Of a DNA stretch of 64,000 bases, positions 38,520-50,319 are shown piece by piece (position 1 is the first letter of the stretch; each line of letters begins with the position of its first letter). Where the stretch lies: positions 18,092,590-18,156,589 of the forward strand of contig OY740768.1 in the NCBI GenBank assembly GCA_963513935.1, written 5' to 3'. Made by a program: the position numbers and the translations under genes. The notes beneath the pieces were generated by a model. That model searched no databases and was not told the origin of the DNA. It was given only the letters and a program-made list of their open reading frames with translations. This DNA comes from Aphrophora alni. Lineage: Eukaryota; Arthropoda; Insecta; Hemiptera; Aphrophoridae.

Positions 38520-38768
38520 TATTCTTGTTGCTTAAAGGCAAAAAAGCTCTCGGTCATCTTCGTCTTATAAAAAAAAGTAAGAAGAGAACATAAAATAAAA
38601 ACCCATAGCCCTCGAATACTCTTATAGCATCAGGGTCAGAAGAGAACTAAAGCTGGTCAAGAGAGCCCTGATAGGAAAGGTGAATGAAAGGTATCTAAGC
38701 CAAGACTTATGAAATAAAGCTATAGATCCCTTGGGATTACACACTCGTACTCGCTATAGTGAGACGCT
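38520..38768 (+). repeat. Dispersed repeat family d, full copy
   Basis: CTCTCGGTCATCTTCGTC, CATCAGGGTCAGAAGAGAAC, CTGGTCAAGAGAGCCCTGAT and TATAGATCC are shared with 25.9 and 42.7 kb. Confidence 0.6.
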
Positions 38769-41129
38769 AAGCGATGGAAGCGCAACTAATTGGAAATATT
38801 GAACAATTAATTTGTATAGAAATAGTCATTCATAAATTGTAACAAGTGGACAGAACCTATAGGTATATAAGTTCGGCATCTGAATTGTAGAACACTTTAA
38901 TAGTTGTAGTGTCATTTATAATTCATTAAAAATAAATCACTAAAAACAAAAGGAATTGTATGCTTCTCTCTGCATACTAGCCTAACCATCTACCAAGCAC
39001 GCAACACACATCCATACTGACAAATTCTAAAATTGGAGCTTTCAGATTATTAAATTTTTTCTAGTTTTCAGACTTATCTTATATCAGACTTATATCGTGT
39101 GCCTTATCTTTGTGTTAGTGAGCATTGATTCAACATACTAAATAGATTGTCCATCTACGGGGTAAAGTTGAAGCTCAGAAATTGGAGACTCTAGTGCTGC
39201 CCTTTAACGACAGCACACCGTATTGCGTGGCCGGGTCTTCCAATACTAGCAAATTCTAATCCTGAACCCACAAAACTTCAACTGTTAAACCCACATATTG
39301 AGCACTACATTATCGTATGTTATGGGACTTTTCTTAGATATAAATTCAATGTAGTAAATGAATACGTGTTTTAGTTAATCGATCAATAACCCTTTCAGAT
39401 TTTTAGTACAACTGATACATAGGAGTTAAAATACAAACTATTGTTCTGTATTTTAATTTTAAAATAGAAAATGATTCAGACTGAATTTACAAATAAAGCT
39501 TTCCTGATATTTCTTCTTTGTAAAGAAACCGTGCTTAACGACATTCTACAAATATTGAATGAATTGAGTTCTTGGTTATCTTCTCTCAACATTCCACAAT
39601 GCTTGGCAATTGTTCCACATAGTTTACCCTACTTACTGCAGTAGAACATGCTAGGCAGCTATAAAATGCTAATGTAAACAACATAGATAACATTGTTCGT
39701 AAATAACCATGATATACGAGTGTACTTCTTGAAACTTCAATAATGCGTCTTGCATAGTTCTATGCATTAACAATAACTAAAATTAATACAAACTATAAAC
39801 AATAGAATTATAAAAAAAACTACATGGTGTATGTGGATCTCTCATACGTTCATGACATTTCTTTTTCTGGGAAGATTCGGTCATTCTGACGCTTGAAACA
39901 TAAAATTGTGATTATTTAAATACCGTTGGAAAAAGTTGTACTTCAAAATTCTTGAAAACTAGATATAGAAAAAGTGTGGTAACACTAGAAATAGTGAGAA
40001 AATTATACGGAAGAAATAGATTCTATTTCTAGTTAATTAAAAGATGGACAAGACCTTTTTGGGTGTCAAATGGGCATTATTAAGTATACAGTAGTAATCC
40101 CAGTTAATTAGAATTTAACTCATCAAAGTTTATTCAACATCCCTGAATAAATCCGGTACAAATACAATTATTAGACATGAAGCAGCACAATAAATACCCA
40201 GATTGCTAATGTATTTGTGCGCATGCGTAACAGTAAAGCTCTCCAGTGTCACACCTACAGTATCTGATTTCTCCACTCCAATTTGCGCAAACAGTATCAT
40301 GTCCAATATTTTCATCATATTTAATCATTGTAAACTTACTTTATACAGTGAAGTTACAGGACTCTCGGATTTAATAATTTATTGTGGTTGATTGAAAACA
40401 GTAAAAAGTAAAACATGATAGCTCCATGAGTTAGGTACCCTGCTTAGTGACAACTGAACATCATTCCTGCTCTGAAGAAGAGAGAGTTAAAATAGTATCT
40501 AAACATTTCCCTAAAATGAAAGAAAATGAAGGCAGTAAAAGAACCAAAAGGCAAATGACTTCAGCTTTGTGGGAGTAGTTAAAAGATATTAATATGTCAA
40601 AGATACATCAGATGTGTCTATCAAACAGACAATACAATTTTAAAGTTTTGACCATATCTAATTGAGTTGTACCAAAATTAAAGGTCTTCAGACATCTTAG
40701 ATTCCGCGTCCATGAGAACATATTAAACTCGTGATTACGTTACTAAACTTAAAATTACCAGAAATTTGAATTGTATTTTTTAAGATTAGAACAATATGAA
40801 TGAATATTTTAAATTTAAAATAAATAGTTTGTTTTAAAGATCTCCACATTCAAAATTGTATTTAGCTTTTAAGTGTTAATGAAATTATTTTTAATAAGTT
40901 CGAATAAAGAAGTTCTGTGTGAAGAAAGATCTGCTAGCGGAAACTTATCCGGGTGGAATTAACACGTAAACTGGAATCATCTATGGAATTCCTATCAACC
41001 CATGACGACGTTTAAAACCATCATATACTAAAAATGGATTGCAACTGTTGTCCCTAGTTTAGAAAATTCACTCCCAAAATTCCATGAACAATTTTGTTCT
41101 TGTTTTGAACAATTCAGTTATCACCAACA
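38769..41129. other. Mostly non-coding DNA, nothing recognised
   Basis: Less AT-rich patches occur at about 39,150-39,280 and 40,440-40,590. The second keeps a frame open for about 33 codons (charged, lysine- and glutamate-rich) up to a TAG at about 40,577, with no known motif. Confidence 0.4.
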
Positions 41130-41300
41130 AGAGTAGAGATCTTAGAGGCTATTTACAGTGATTGCCCACTAGTAGATGGGTTCACCAACCCCTAGAAATA
41201 AACTCAAGACCTACATGAAACAAGGTGTAGATCCGGTTAGGTGGGATTGCCACGCTTGTACTCATAAAGATCCTGAGGGTATTAGAAGGAAATGTTAGAT
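41130..41300 (+). repeat. Probable decayed family d copy
   Basis: GTAGAGATCTTAGAGG, TACATGAAACAAGGTGTAGATCC and GGGATTGCCACGC resemble the 3' half of family d at 26,080-26,130. Confidence 0.35.
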
Positions 41301-41787
41301 AGTTTGTTTCAAGTACTAAACAACCAGCTGTTTGTTACTTATAGTGTTAATTTTATTATCACTTGGCTTAAAGGTGATTATATTCCTCATTAAAGTACTT
41401 TGGATTATTCTATATACGTTTTTTAAATTTTCAGACTGTTAAACAACAGTGTAATAATAGCATGGTGCTTTAGTAAGATATCGAGGATAGAATAATTGAA
41501 AAAAAGGAGAAGTCAACAATGTACAGGCAGGACATTGACTTAATACAAAATATATTTATTTAACTTAATAAATATAGACTGCTCCACAAACATTCAAACA
41601 ATTATTACAATTAACCAAGCATTGCCTTCTACTGATCCAATTCGGAACTCCGTCTAAATAACTCTTTTAACTCTGTCCAAAGTAAAGTTAAAATAATACT
41701 AGTAATGGTAGAAGAGTATATTAATTATATCTGTCCTAACATAAATATATAATATCAAAGTCAAAACCCACTGACTGATCACGAAAT

Positions 41788-42300
41788 CTCTGGATCCAAG
41801 AATCCTAGAGCTGTAAATTTGTTAACATGGTTTGGGGTAAGTCTGTAGACGCTTACTATGAAAGGGTTTTCAAAATTTTCCACTCCAAGGATGATATTTA
41901 CTCCTAAAGCATATCTCTGGACCCATAAAGATTAGAGCTATGAATTTGTTAACATGGTGTGGGGTAGGTTTGTAGACGCGTAGGCTACTAAGAAAGGGTT
42001 TTGAAAATTGTCCACTCCAAGGGTGTTTTTTTACCCCTAAAGCATATCTTTGGATCCAAGAAGTCTAGAGCTATGAGTTTTTTATAATGGTTTAGGGTAA
42101 GTCTGTAGACTCGAACTAAGAAAGGGTTTTCAAAATGTTCCACTCTAAGGATGATTTTTACTCCTAAAGCTTATCTCTGGATCCAAAAAGACTAGAGCTA
42201 TGGATTTTTTAACATGGTTTAGGGTAAGTCTGTAGACACGTACTAAGAGAAGGTTTTGAAAATATTCCACTCAAATGGTGTTTTTTACCCCTAAAATAAG
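41788..42300. repeat. 127-133-bp tandem repeat, four units in a dimeric pattern
   Basis: Units start at 41,788, 41,915, 42,048 and 42,175 (CTCTGGATCC or a variant), each with AGAGCTATGAATTT-, GGTAAGTCTGTAGAC- and TTCCACTC-type blocks. Units 1 and 3 share AAGGATGAT.TTTACTCC, whereas units 2 and 4 share GGTGTTTTTTACCCC. This suggests duplication of a two-unit block of about 260 bp. No coding content. Confidence 0.8.
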
Positions 42301-42664
42301 TATCATATCTTTGTTATTCATGGGTCGATTTTGATCAAAATTCGTGTGTTGCTGTATTTTATTTTCATAACACCACCATTAGGGTTGTGCTAACAAAATT
42401 ATTTCATTATAGAACTAACTAAACTATCGTCAGGTTTAATCTGGGGCTATCAGCTAGTATTACAATAATTACAATTAACATTTAAACACTAATCATTACC
42501 GCTACTAAAAAGGTTCTTCTTTGACAGCATAACCTCAAAAGATTTCTTCAATCTCCTGATATTACCATGACTAATTTCTTCACCCTTTATCACTCCACTT
42601 TTTATACCAGAGATTTCTGAAAGAGACCGTTATTTAAATCTTCGTACTGTAGATTATCTATAGT
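42301..42664. other. Non-coding DNA
   Basis: Nothing is recognised. Confidence 0.4.
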
Positions 42665-42900
42665 AGGATATTGTATTGTTTTTTTAAAGGCATAAAACTT
42701 CTCGGTAATCATCGTCTTATGAAGAAGAAATAAAGAACATAAATAAAAACCTCTTGCCCTTAATACTTTAAAAGTGTCAGAGTCAAATGAAATCCAGAGT
42801 TGGGCAAAAGACACATAGGAAAGATGAAAGAGAGGGATCTAAACCAAGACAATATAAAAGAAGATGTTGATCCAGCGAGGATCCCTCAGGTTTGCTGAAG
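42665..42900 (+). repeat. Dispersed repeat family d, full copy
   Basis: CTTCTCGGTAATCATCGTC, AACCTCTTGCCCTTAATAC, AGATGAAAGAGAGGGATCT and GTTGATCCAGCGAGG match the other copies. It abuts the fold-back at 42,943. Confidence 0.6.
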
Positions 42901-42942
42901 AGTTCAAAAAACAATCACTGAAACACTTTGTGTATACCGAAA

Positions 42943-43856
42943 TACCGGGTGTTTCAGACCACATGGACACTATCTGTAGCGCCTAAACGAAACCAGATAA
43001 AAATTTTCTTCCAATTAGAACCCCCCTTTTTCGAATCCAAATTATTATTTTCAGCGCTCCTCAATAACCCAAAAGGGCACTTTTGGGGGGCAGGGTGTTG
43101 TTTTTGGAAAATTTTCAAATAGAAACATAGGTCGTGTGATACCTCATTTTAAAGGTCTTTCTTTTCTGAACATTTTGGAGCAAAACAATTTTGTTATCTT
43201 TTCATTAGTGTACAGGGTGTAACGAAATAAATATTTTTTAAAGTTTTTAGCGGGAAATGTGACTGCCAGCTCCCTAACAATAGGGCATCCCATTTTTCCA
43301 CCTAATTTTACAAGAACACACCCTTTCAGGAGATATGGGGTAGTATGGACTTCTATGTAGTTTTCAAATTTTTAATAAATTTTAAACTTTAATAACTTTT
43401 ATAGATCAAAAAGTTAAAAAATTCAAACAGCAACCTAGATTGAAAATTGTACCATTTGAGAGACCTTTTGAAAACAAACATTTTTTTGTATTGAAAGTTT
43501 GGTTCTATCTTGCACCATTAAATAATTGTAAAAAAATGGCATTTACGAAAATAATTTTATTTCGTCACACCCTGTACAGTAATGAAATGATAACAATTTT
43601 TTTTTCTCCAAAATGTTCAGAAAAGAGAGACCTTTAAAATGAGGTATCACACGACCTATGTTTCTATTTGAAAATTTTCCAAAAACACCACCCTGCCCCC
43701 CCCTCCAAATGCCCTTTTGGGTCATTGAGGAGCGTCGAAAATAATTTTCCTGAATTCTTTGGGGTCGAAAAAGGGGATGTTCTAATTGGAAGGAATTTTT
43801 ATCTGGTTTCGTTTAGGCGCTACAAATAGTGTCCATGTGGTCTGAAACACCCGGTA
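42943..43856. mobile_element. Large fold-back element with TACCGGGTG ends
   Basis: The termini TACCGGGTGTTTCAGACC and the exact inverse sit at both ends, consistent with a TA target site. The arms (42,943-43,210 and 43,577-43,856) are highly similar. They share TAGCGCCTAAACGAAACC, a GGGGGG-CAGGGTG block, TACCTCATTTTAAAGGTC at 43,140 (inverse at 43,629), and TTCATTAGTG or its inverse at the inner edges. A second element occupies the centre. Three frames of 60-65 codons within the arms are repeat by-products. No transposase is encoded. Confidence 0.85.
43211..43576. mobile_element. Nested element with TACAGGGTG ends
   Basis: It is bounded by TACAGGGTGTAACGAAAT and the inverse of TACAGGGTGTGACGAAAT, 366 bp apart, with TA at both outer ends. 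It lies exactly between the inner edges of the outer fold-back's arms (CATTAGTG on one side, CAGTAATG on the other). Its interior of about 320 bp is non-coding. It is read as a separate MITE inserted at the central TA of the outer palindrome. The alternative is that it is an original loop. Confidence 0.65.
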
Positions 43857-44039
43857 TATATCGTCAAGAAGAAACTTTTTAAAGTATCGTTTAACAATTT
43901 TTATTTTAAACTGTCTAAATGTAATTAAAAAGTCTTAACAATCCTAACCTGGAAACTTTTGTTACTAATTGTATAATTGCAACCTAATCATAAAAATATT
44001 TATTGTGCAATAAAAATGTTTATTACGAACTAAAACCAT

Positions 44040-44215
44040 TCACATTTGAAGAAAGGAAGAATTACACTCGTATTTGCCATTTCAGCTGCAGACACAATTA
44101 CATAAAGGTTTTAACACTCGTATCCCTTAAATAAAGCACTTGACACTTCGGTGAGGTTGTAAAACCAACAATAAACCCAGTATACAGTGTTTATTTTACT
44201 CTAAGAAAGAGTCTG
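44040..44215 (+). repeat. Dispersed repeat family e, copy 2
   Basis: TTTGCCATTTCAGCTGCAGA, CACAATTACAT, AAATAAAGCACTTGACACTTC and GAGGTTGTAAAA match 31,880-32,060. Confidence 0.5.
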
Positions 44216-44313
44216 TGCAATGAATTAACACTTTTGTACGTTTAATCACAGATTTTATACGAAATTTTTATAGATGTTCACGGAAATATTCAATGAAATG
44301 ACACATATGAATT

Positions 44314-44437
44314 AAGGATAAAATAAAGCAAAAGCTTAAAGTTTCATATATTTAATAGTATAGCAAGGCGAAACAATTGTAGCTCATTTATACTATTAAA
44401 TATTTGAAACTTTAAGCTTTTGCTTTATTTTATCCTT
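44314..44437. mobile_element. Small near-perfect hairpin element, 124 bp
   Basis: Two 49-base arms (44,314-44,362 and 44,389-44,437) differ at one position and enclose a 26-base loop. The left arm is preceded by ATT and begins AAGGATAAAATAAAG. A transcript from either strand would form a long duplex resembling a small-RNA precursor, but the size and AT-richness equally fit a hairpin MITE. Confidence 0.75.
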
Positions 44438-44599
44438 GAATATGGAGTTTCAACAAGAAATATCAGCTATTACATTAAAGTTACATATGAATTATTATCG
44501 GTGATTACTTTCAATAAATAAAAGTATTTCTTTCAAAATCAGTTTCTGTTGTGGGTAATTAATAAAATATAAGTTTTTGTGTAATTCCTCATGATAGAA

Positions 44600-45265
44600 A
44601 ACAAATTGATGTGTGACATGATGGTACCTACCCAGCCCCATCGTATAATGCCATACAAATAGATTCTCAAAATTAAATGCCTAAAAGTTGGTTTCTTGGA
44701 GCTTGTAGGAAGTTTTAAATTGATTTGATAGGTAATGGAGTATTTGTCGAGTAGGGAAAGTTTGTTTTTAAGTTGTTTTAAAATCTCGTAATTGTGTATA
44801 TCATTACTTTTTTAAAATCGGGTAGGATATAAGGAGAAGTGTATATTAAAACGATTCCACTCGCTTTGCTCGTGTCGGTATCGCGATTCTGTTGAGCCTT
44901 GAATATAAAAGAGCTCTCACTTGCTACGCTTGTATTTGTGATTTGGCCCTGCCGGATCTTATAATTACACCAATATCATATTTTCTTAGCATTTCAGGAT
45001 TCAAAATTATATTTTTGACAATAACTTCGCTATTTATTGTCGTAATATTTGGAGTTGATATAATTACACCCATAATTGAAATCTGCAAATTTATGTTTAA
45101 TTTAGTGTTTTATAAGTTGAATAACAAACAAGATATGAACAAAAAATTATTTTAAATAGCTGCCATTTTGACATTTTAAATTTGATTTTTCTTAATTTCA
45201 ATAAGATTCTATATGAGGACACTATAGTCCCCTATACAAAATTTCGTGCGCCTATTTTAAATTTT
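44600..45265 (+). repeat. Dispersed repeat family 1, copy C (longest)
   Basis: It runs from CATGATGGTACCTACCCAGC through CCTAAAAGTTGGTTTCTTGG, CTCGTAATTGTGTATATCA, CACTCGCTTTGCTCGTGTCGG, TTGACAATAACTTCGCTAT, GTTGAATAACAAACAAGATA, AGCTGCCATTTTGAC and TTTCAATAAGATTCTATATG. It is adjacent to the left edge of the satellite array. The 87-codon frame is not conserved between copies. Confidence 0.65.
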
Positions 45266-45284
45266 AAGTCCGCAATAGTACTTT

Positions 45285-48200
45285 CGTATAGTTTTACTAC
45301 ACACTTATTCACGGCAAACTAATGTCTTCAGACTGGATAGTAGTGCATCGAACGATTCTTTCTTTATAGTTGTCGGGCAATACGCATCTCAAAAAATTAT
45401 TACTTTCCACAAAGTTAATCTCATTTTTTTCTTCTAAAAGCATATACTTTGCGGAGCCTGGAATCAATCAGATACTACTACACACTTATACACGGCAAAC
45501 CAGTGTCTTCAAACTGGGTAGTAGTGTACCGGACGATCCTTTCTTTAAAGTTGTTAGGCAATACAGTACTCATTTCAAGAAATTATACTTTCACTTAAAA
45601 CCAGGCACGTTGGTTTTCTAAAAACATATACTGTTTACCGTCTTAACACAAATGTTCACGTCAAACCAATAAACAATGTCTTCAAATTGACTAGTAGTGG
45701 ATCAACTGATTCCTTCTTTATACTTGTCAACCAATACCTATCTGAAGAAATTATCCTTCACTCAAAGCGAAGCTCATTACTTTTCTAAAAACACATACTG
45801 TACTGTGTGCTAAGTGCAATCAATCGGATACTAGACACAAGTTCACGTCAAACCAATAACCAATGTCTTTAAATTGACTAGTAATGCATCAACTGATTCC
45901 TTCTTTATACTTGTCAACCAATATCCATCTGAAGAAATTATCCTTCACTCAAAGCGAAGCTCATTACTTTTCTAAAAACACATACTGTACTGTGTGCTAA
46001 GTGCAATCAATCGGATACTAGACACAAGTTCACGTCAAACCAATAACCAATGTCTTTAAATTGACTAGTAATGCATCAACTGATTCCTTCTTTATACTTG
46101 TCAACCAATATCCATCTGAAGAAATTATCCTTCACTCAAAGCGAAGCTCATTACTTTTCTAAAAACACATACTGTACTGTGTGCTAAGTGCAATCAATCG
46201 GATACTAGACACAAGTTCACGTCAAACCAATAACCAATGTCTTTAAATTGACTAGTAATGTATCAACTGATTCCTTCTTTATACTTGTCAACCAATACCT
46301 ATCTGAAGAAATTATCCTTCACTCAAAGCGAAGCTCATTACTTTTCTAAAAACACATACTGTACTGTGTGCTAAGTGCAATCAATCGGATACTAGACACA
46401 AGTTCACGTCAAACCAATAACCAATGTCTTTAAATTGACTAGTAATGCATCAACTGATTCCTTCTTTATACTTGTCAACCAATACCTATCTGAAGAAATT
46501 ATCCTTCACTCAAAGCGAAGCTCATTACTTTTCTAAAAACACATACTGTGTGCTAAGTGCAATCAATCGGATACTAGACACAAGTTCACGTCAAACCAAT
46601 AACCAATGTCTTTAAATTGACTAGTAATGCATCAACTGATTCCTTCTTTATACTTGTCAACCAATATCCATCTGAAGAAATTATCCTTCACTCAAAGCGA
46701 AGCTCATTACTTTTCTAAAAACACATACTGTACTGTGTGCTAAGTGCAATCAATCGGATACTAGACACAAGTTCACGTCAAACCAATAACCAATGTCTTT
46801 AAATTGACTAGTAATGCATCAACTGATTCCTTCTTTATACTTGTCAACCAATATCCATCTGAAGAAATTATCCTTCACTCAAAGCGAAGCTCATTACTTT
46901 TCTAAAAACACATACTGTACTGTGTGCTAAGTGCAATCAATCGGATACTAGACACAAGTTCACGTCAAACCAATAACCAATGTCTTTAAATTGACTAGTA
47001 ATGCATCAACTGATTCCTTCTTTATACTTGTCAACCAATATCCATCTGAAGAAATTATCCTTCACTCAAAGCGAAGCTCATTACTTTTCTAAAAACACAT
47101 ACTGTACTGTGTGCTAAGTGCAATCAATCGGATACTAGACACAAGTTCACGTCAAACCAATAACCAATGTCTTTAAATTGACTAGTAATGCATCAACTGT
47201 TTCCTTCTTTATACTTGTCAACCAATATCCATCTGAAGAAATTATCCTCAAAGCGAAGCTCATTACTTTTCTAAAAACACATACTGTACTGTGTGCTAAG
47301 TGCAATCAATCGGATACTAGACACAAGTTCACGTCAAACCAATAACCAATGTCTTTAAATTGACTAGTAATGCATCAACTGATTCCTTCTTTATACTTGT
47401 CAACCAATACCTATCTGAAGAAATTATCCTTCACTCAAAGCGAAGCTCATTACTTTTCTAAAAACACATACTGTACTGTGTGCTAAGTGCAATCAATCGG
47501 ATACTAGACACAAGTTCACGTCAAACCAATAACCAATGTCTTTAAATTGACTAGTAATGCATCAACTGATTCCTTCTTTATACTTGTCAACCAATATCCA
47601 TCTGAAGAAATTATCCTTCACTCAAAGCGAAGCTCATTACTTTTCTAAAAACACATACTGTACTGTGTGCTAAGTGCAATCAATCGGATACTAGACACAA
47701 GTTCACGTCAAACCAATAACCAATGTCTTTAAATTGACTAGTAATGCATCAACTGATTCCTTCTTTATACTTGTCAACCAATACCTATCTGAAGAAATTA
47801 TCCTTCACTCAAAGCGAAGCTCATTACTTTTCTAAAAACACATACTGTACTGTGTGCTAAGTGCAATCAATCGGATACTAGACACAAGTTCACGTCAAAC
47901 CAATAACCAATGTCTTTAAATTGACTAGTAATGCATCAACTGATTCCTTCTTTATACTTGTCAACCAATATCCATCTGAAGAAATTATCCTTCACTCAAA
48001 GCGAAGCTCATTACTTTTCTAAAAACACATACTGTACTGTGTGCTAAGTGCAATCAATCGGATACTAGACACAAGTTCACGTCAAACCAATAACCAATGT
48101 CTTTAAATTGACTAGTAATGCATCAACTGATTCCTTCTTTATACTTGTCAACCAATATCCATCTGAAGAAATTATCCTCAAAGCGAAGCTCATTACTTTT

Positions 48201-49420
48201 CTAAAAACACATACTGTACTGTGTGCTAAGTGCAATCAATCGGATACTAGACACAAGTTCACGTCAAACCAATAACCAATGTCTTCAAATTGACTAGTAG
48301 TGCATCAACTGATTCCTTCTTTATACTTGTCAACCAATACCTATCTGAAGAAATTATCCTTCACTCAAAGCGAAGCTCATTACTTTTCTAAAAACACATA
48401 CTGTACTGTGTGCTAAGTGCAATCAATCGGATACTAGACACAAGTTCACGTCAAACCAATAACCAATGTCTTTAAATTGACTAGTAGTGCATCAACTGAT
48501 TCCTTCTTTATACTTGTCAAGCGATACCCATATGAAGAAATTATCCTTCACTCAAAGCGAAGCTCATTACTTTTCTAAAAACACATACTGTGTGCTAAGT
48601 GCAATCAATCGGATACTAGACACAAGTTCACGTCAAACCAATAACCAATGTCTTCAAATTGACTAGTAATGCATCAACTGATTCCTTCTTTATACTTGTC
48701 AACCAATATCCATCTGAAGAAATTATCCTTCACTCAAAGCGAAGCTCATTACTTTTCTAAAAACACATACTGTGTGCTAAGTGCAATCAATCGGATACTA
48801 GACACAAGTTCACGTCAAACCAATAACCAATGTCTTCAAATTGACTAGTAATGCATCAACTGATTCCTTCTTTATACTTGTCAACCAATACCCATCTGAA
48901 GAAATTATCCTCAAAGCGAAGCTAATTACTTTTCTAAAAACACATACTGTACTGTGTGCTAAGTGCAATTAATCGGATACTAGACACAAGTTAACGTCAA
49001 ACCGACAACCAATGTTTTCAAATTGACTAGTAGTGCATCCTTCTTTATACTTGTCAAGCAATACCCATCTGAAGAAATTATCCTTCAGTCAAAGTCAAGC
49101 TCATTGCTTTTTTTAAAAACACATACTGTGATTTTCATTACTGTTGAGACCGATGGTTCTTGGTGGAATTCCATGTTTAAAGATAATAAAACACAATTAT
49201 TTATTTTTTAATATCCACTTTTAATTAGTCTAGCCGACCAATGGTTTTGCCTGCTAAGGCATTGACGAGGCTGACAATAAATAATTGTGTTTTATTATCT
49301 TTACACATACTGTGTGTCACCTGCAATCAAGATACTTCCACACGTCAAACCAATGTCTTTAAAATAGCTAGTAGTGGCTCGGCCATCCCTTTCTCTTTGT
49401 TGTCAGGCAATATAGGCCAA
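45285..49420. repeat. 187-bp satellite array, 22 units
   Basis: Using GTTCACG as phase marker, units start at 45307, 45488, 45654, 45841, 46028, 46215, 46402, 46584, 46771, 46958, 47145, 47327, 47514, 47701, 47888, 48075, 48257, 48444, 48626, 48808, 48990 and about 49336. Most are 187 bp; seven are 182 bp because of one of two 5-bp deletions. Central units are nearly identical, while the first two and last two are strongly diverged. There is no conserved frame (187 is not a multiple of three); the 83-, 62- and 64-codon frames at the edges are artefacts. The pattern fits a satellite maintained by unequal exchange. Confidence 0.95.
49131..49302. mobile_element. 172-bp insertion with 27-bp inverted repeat in the satellite edge
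   Basis: It interrupts the degenerate right end of the array between two copies of ACACATACTGTG (49,119-49,130 and 49,303-49,314). A perfect 27-base inverted repeat (49,179-49,205 and 49,276-49,302) encloses a 70-base loop. The sequence is unlike the satellite. The flanking duplication could be a target-site duplication or simply the satellite's own sequence. Confidence 0.55.
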
Positions 49421-50319
49421 GCACATTCTTTATAACATACATTCTAATATGAGTAGTTTCTCAAACATTCCTAGACACATGCAGTTATCACGGTTTGTTT
49501 TATAACTTTATTATCTTTACAGTTCATTTCATCGTCTGTTGCTATTAGTAGTAGGCATAAATTATACATTAATGTCAGTATAGATTAGTCAGACAACACA
49601 TACTGCAATTATGTGGTGTAATAAATTGTGCATCAGTTTTCATGGGGCGATAAAACCTGACAACTAGAAGTCGAGTCTTCATTAAATGATTCTTTGGAAT
49701 TTGGAATGTCTTTATCCACAGGTATAAAATATACAAGAAATATTTATTCATAAAATACTAAATGTTATCTTTTTAGTATAGTTTATGAGTAGGCTATGAT
49801 TAAGATACTCGCAGAAGTGTCTACAGGAGTTAGTGTTTGCGTTGTTTGTGAATGACATCAGTTGGGAGGAGGTTTGTGAATAGGGCGAGCTGAAAATTAG
49901 GTCTAATGTGAGTGGTGGAATTTGGTAGTAAACCTCAAAGATAATTGTGTACAGACAAAGGGGGAAATGGAAATTCCGGGATGTAATACTAGATATGGTT
50001 AATAGTTAAATATCAAGTGGTCACGTTCCACAATATCATTAAAGGAATAATTTCTGTGGCAAAATTTGCACCAAAAACTAAGTGGAAAACTGTATAGCCA
50101 AGGATAATATCCATTTAGTAAATCAGTGGTTATATTAAGTTTGATTTTATCTGATTAGGTTAGGTTAGATTTCGTTTACGGTAATCGCTTTATAGCCTGT
50201 CAACTGATAGAGATTGATGTTTCTCTTAATAAAACAAAATGCGTTATATTCTTCCTGACTCAAAGTTTTCGTGTATTATGAAATGCGGAAAGCAGAGGTA
50301 ACTTTCACACCTTTTGAGA
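49421..50319. other. Non-coding DNA
   Basis: A less AT-rich patch at about 49,830-49,980 and TTAGGTTAGGTTAG at about 50,155 are present. No gene is recognised. Confidence 0.45.

Noticed and set aside
40440..40577. Charged open stretch considered as a transposase helix-turn-helix
   Set aside because: Only about 33 codons up to a TAG, with no diagnostic motif.
43440..43725. 65- and 60-codon frames inside the 42.9-kb fold-back
   Set aside because: They are translations of inverted-repeat arm sequence on opposite strands.
45841..48990. Regular direct repeats considered as a CRISPR array
   Set aside because: The 187-bp units are adjacent with no unique spacers; this is a eukaryotic satellite.
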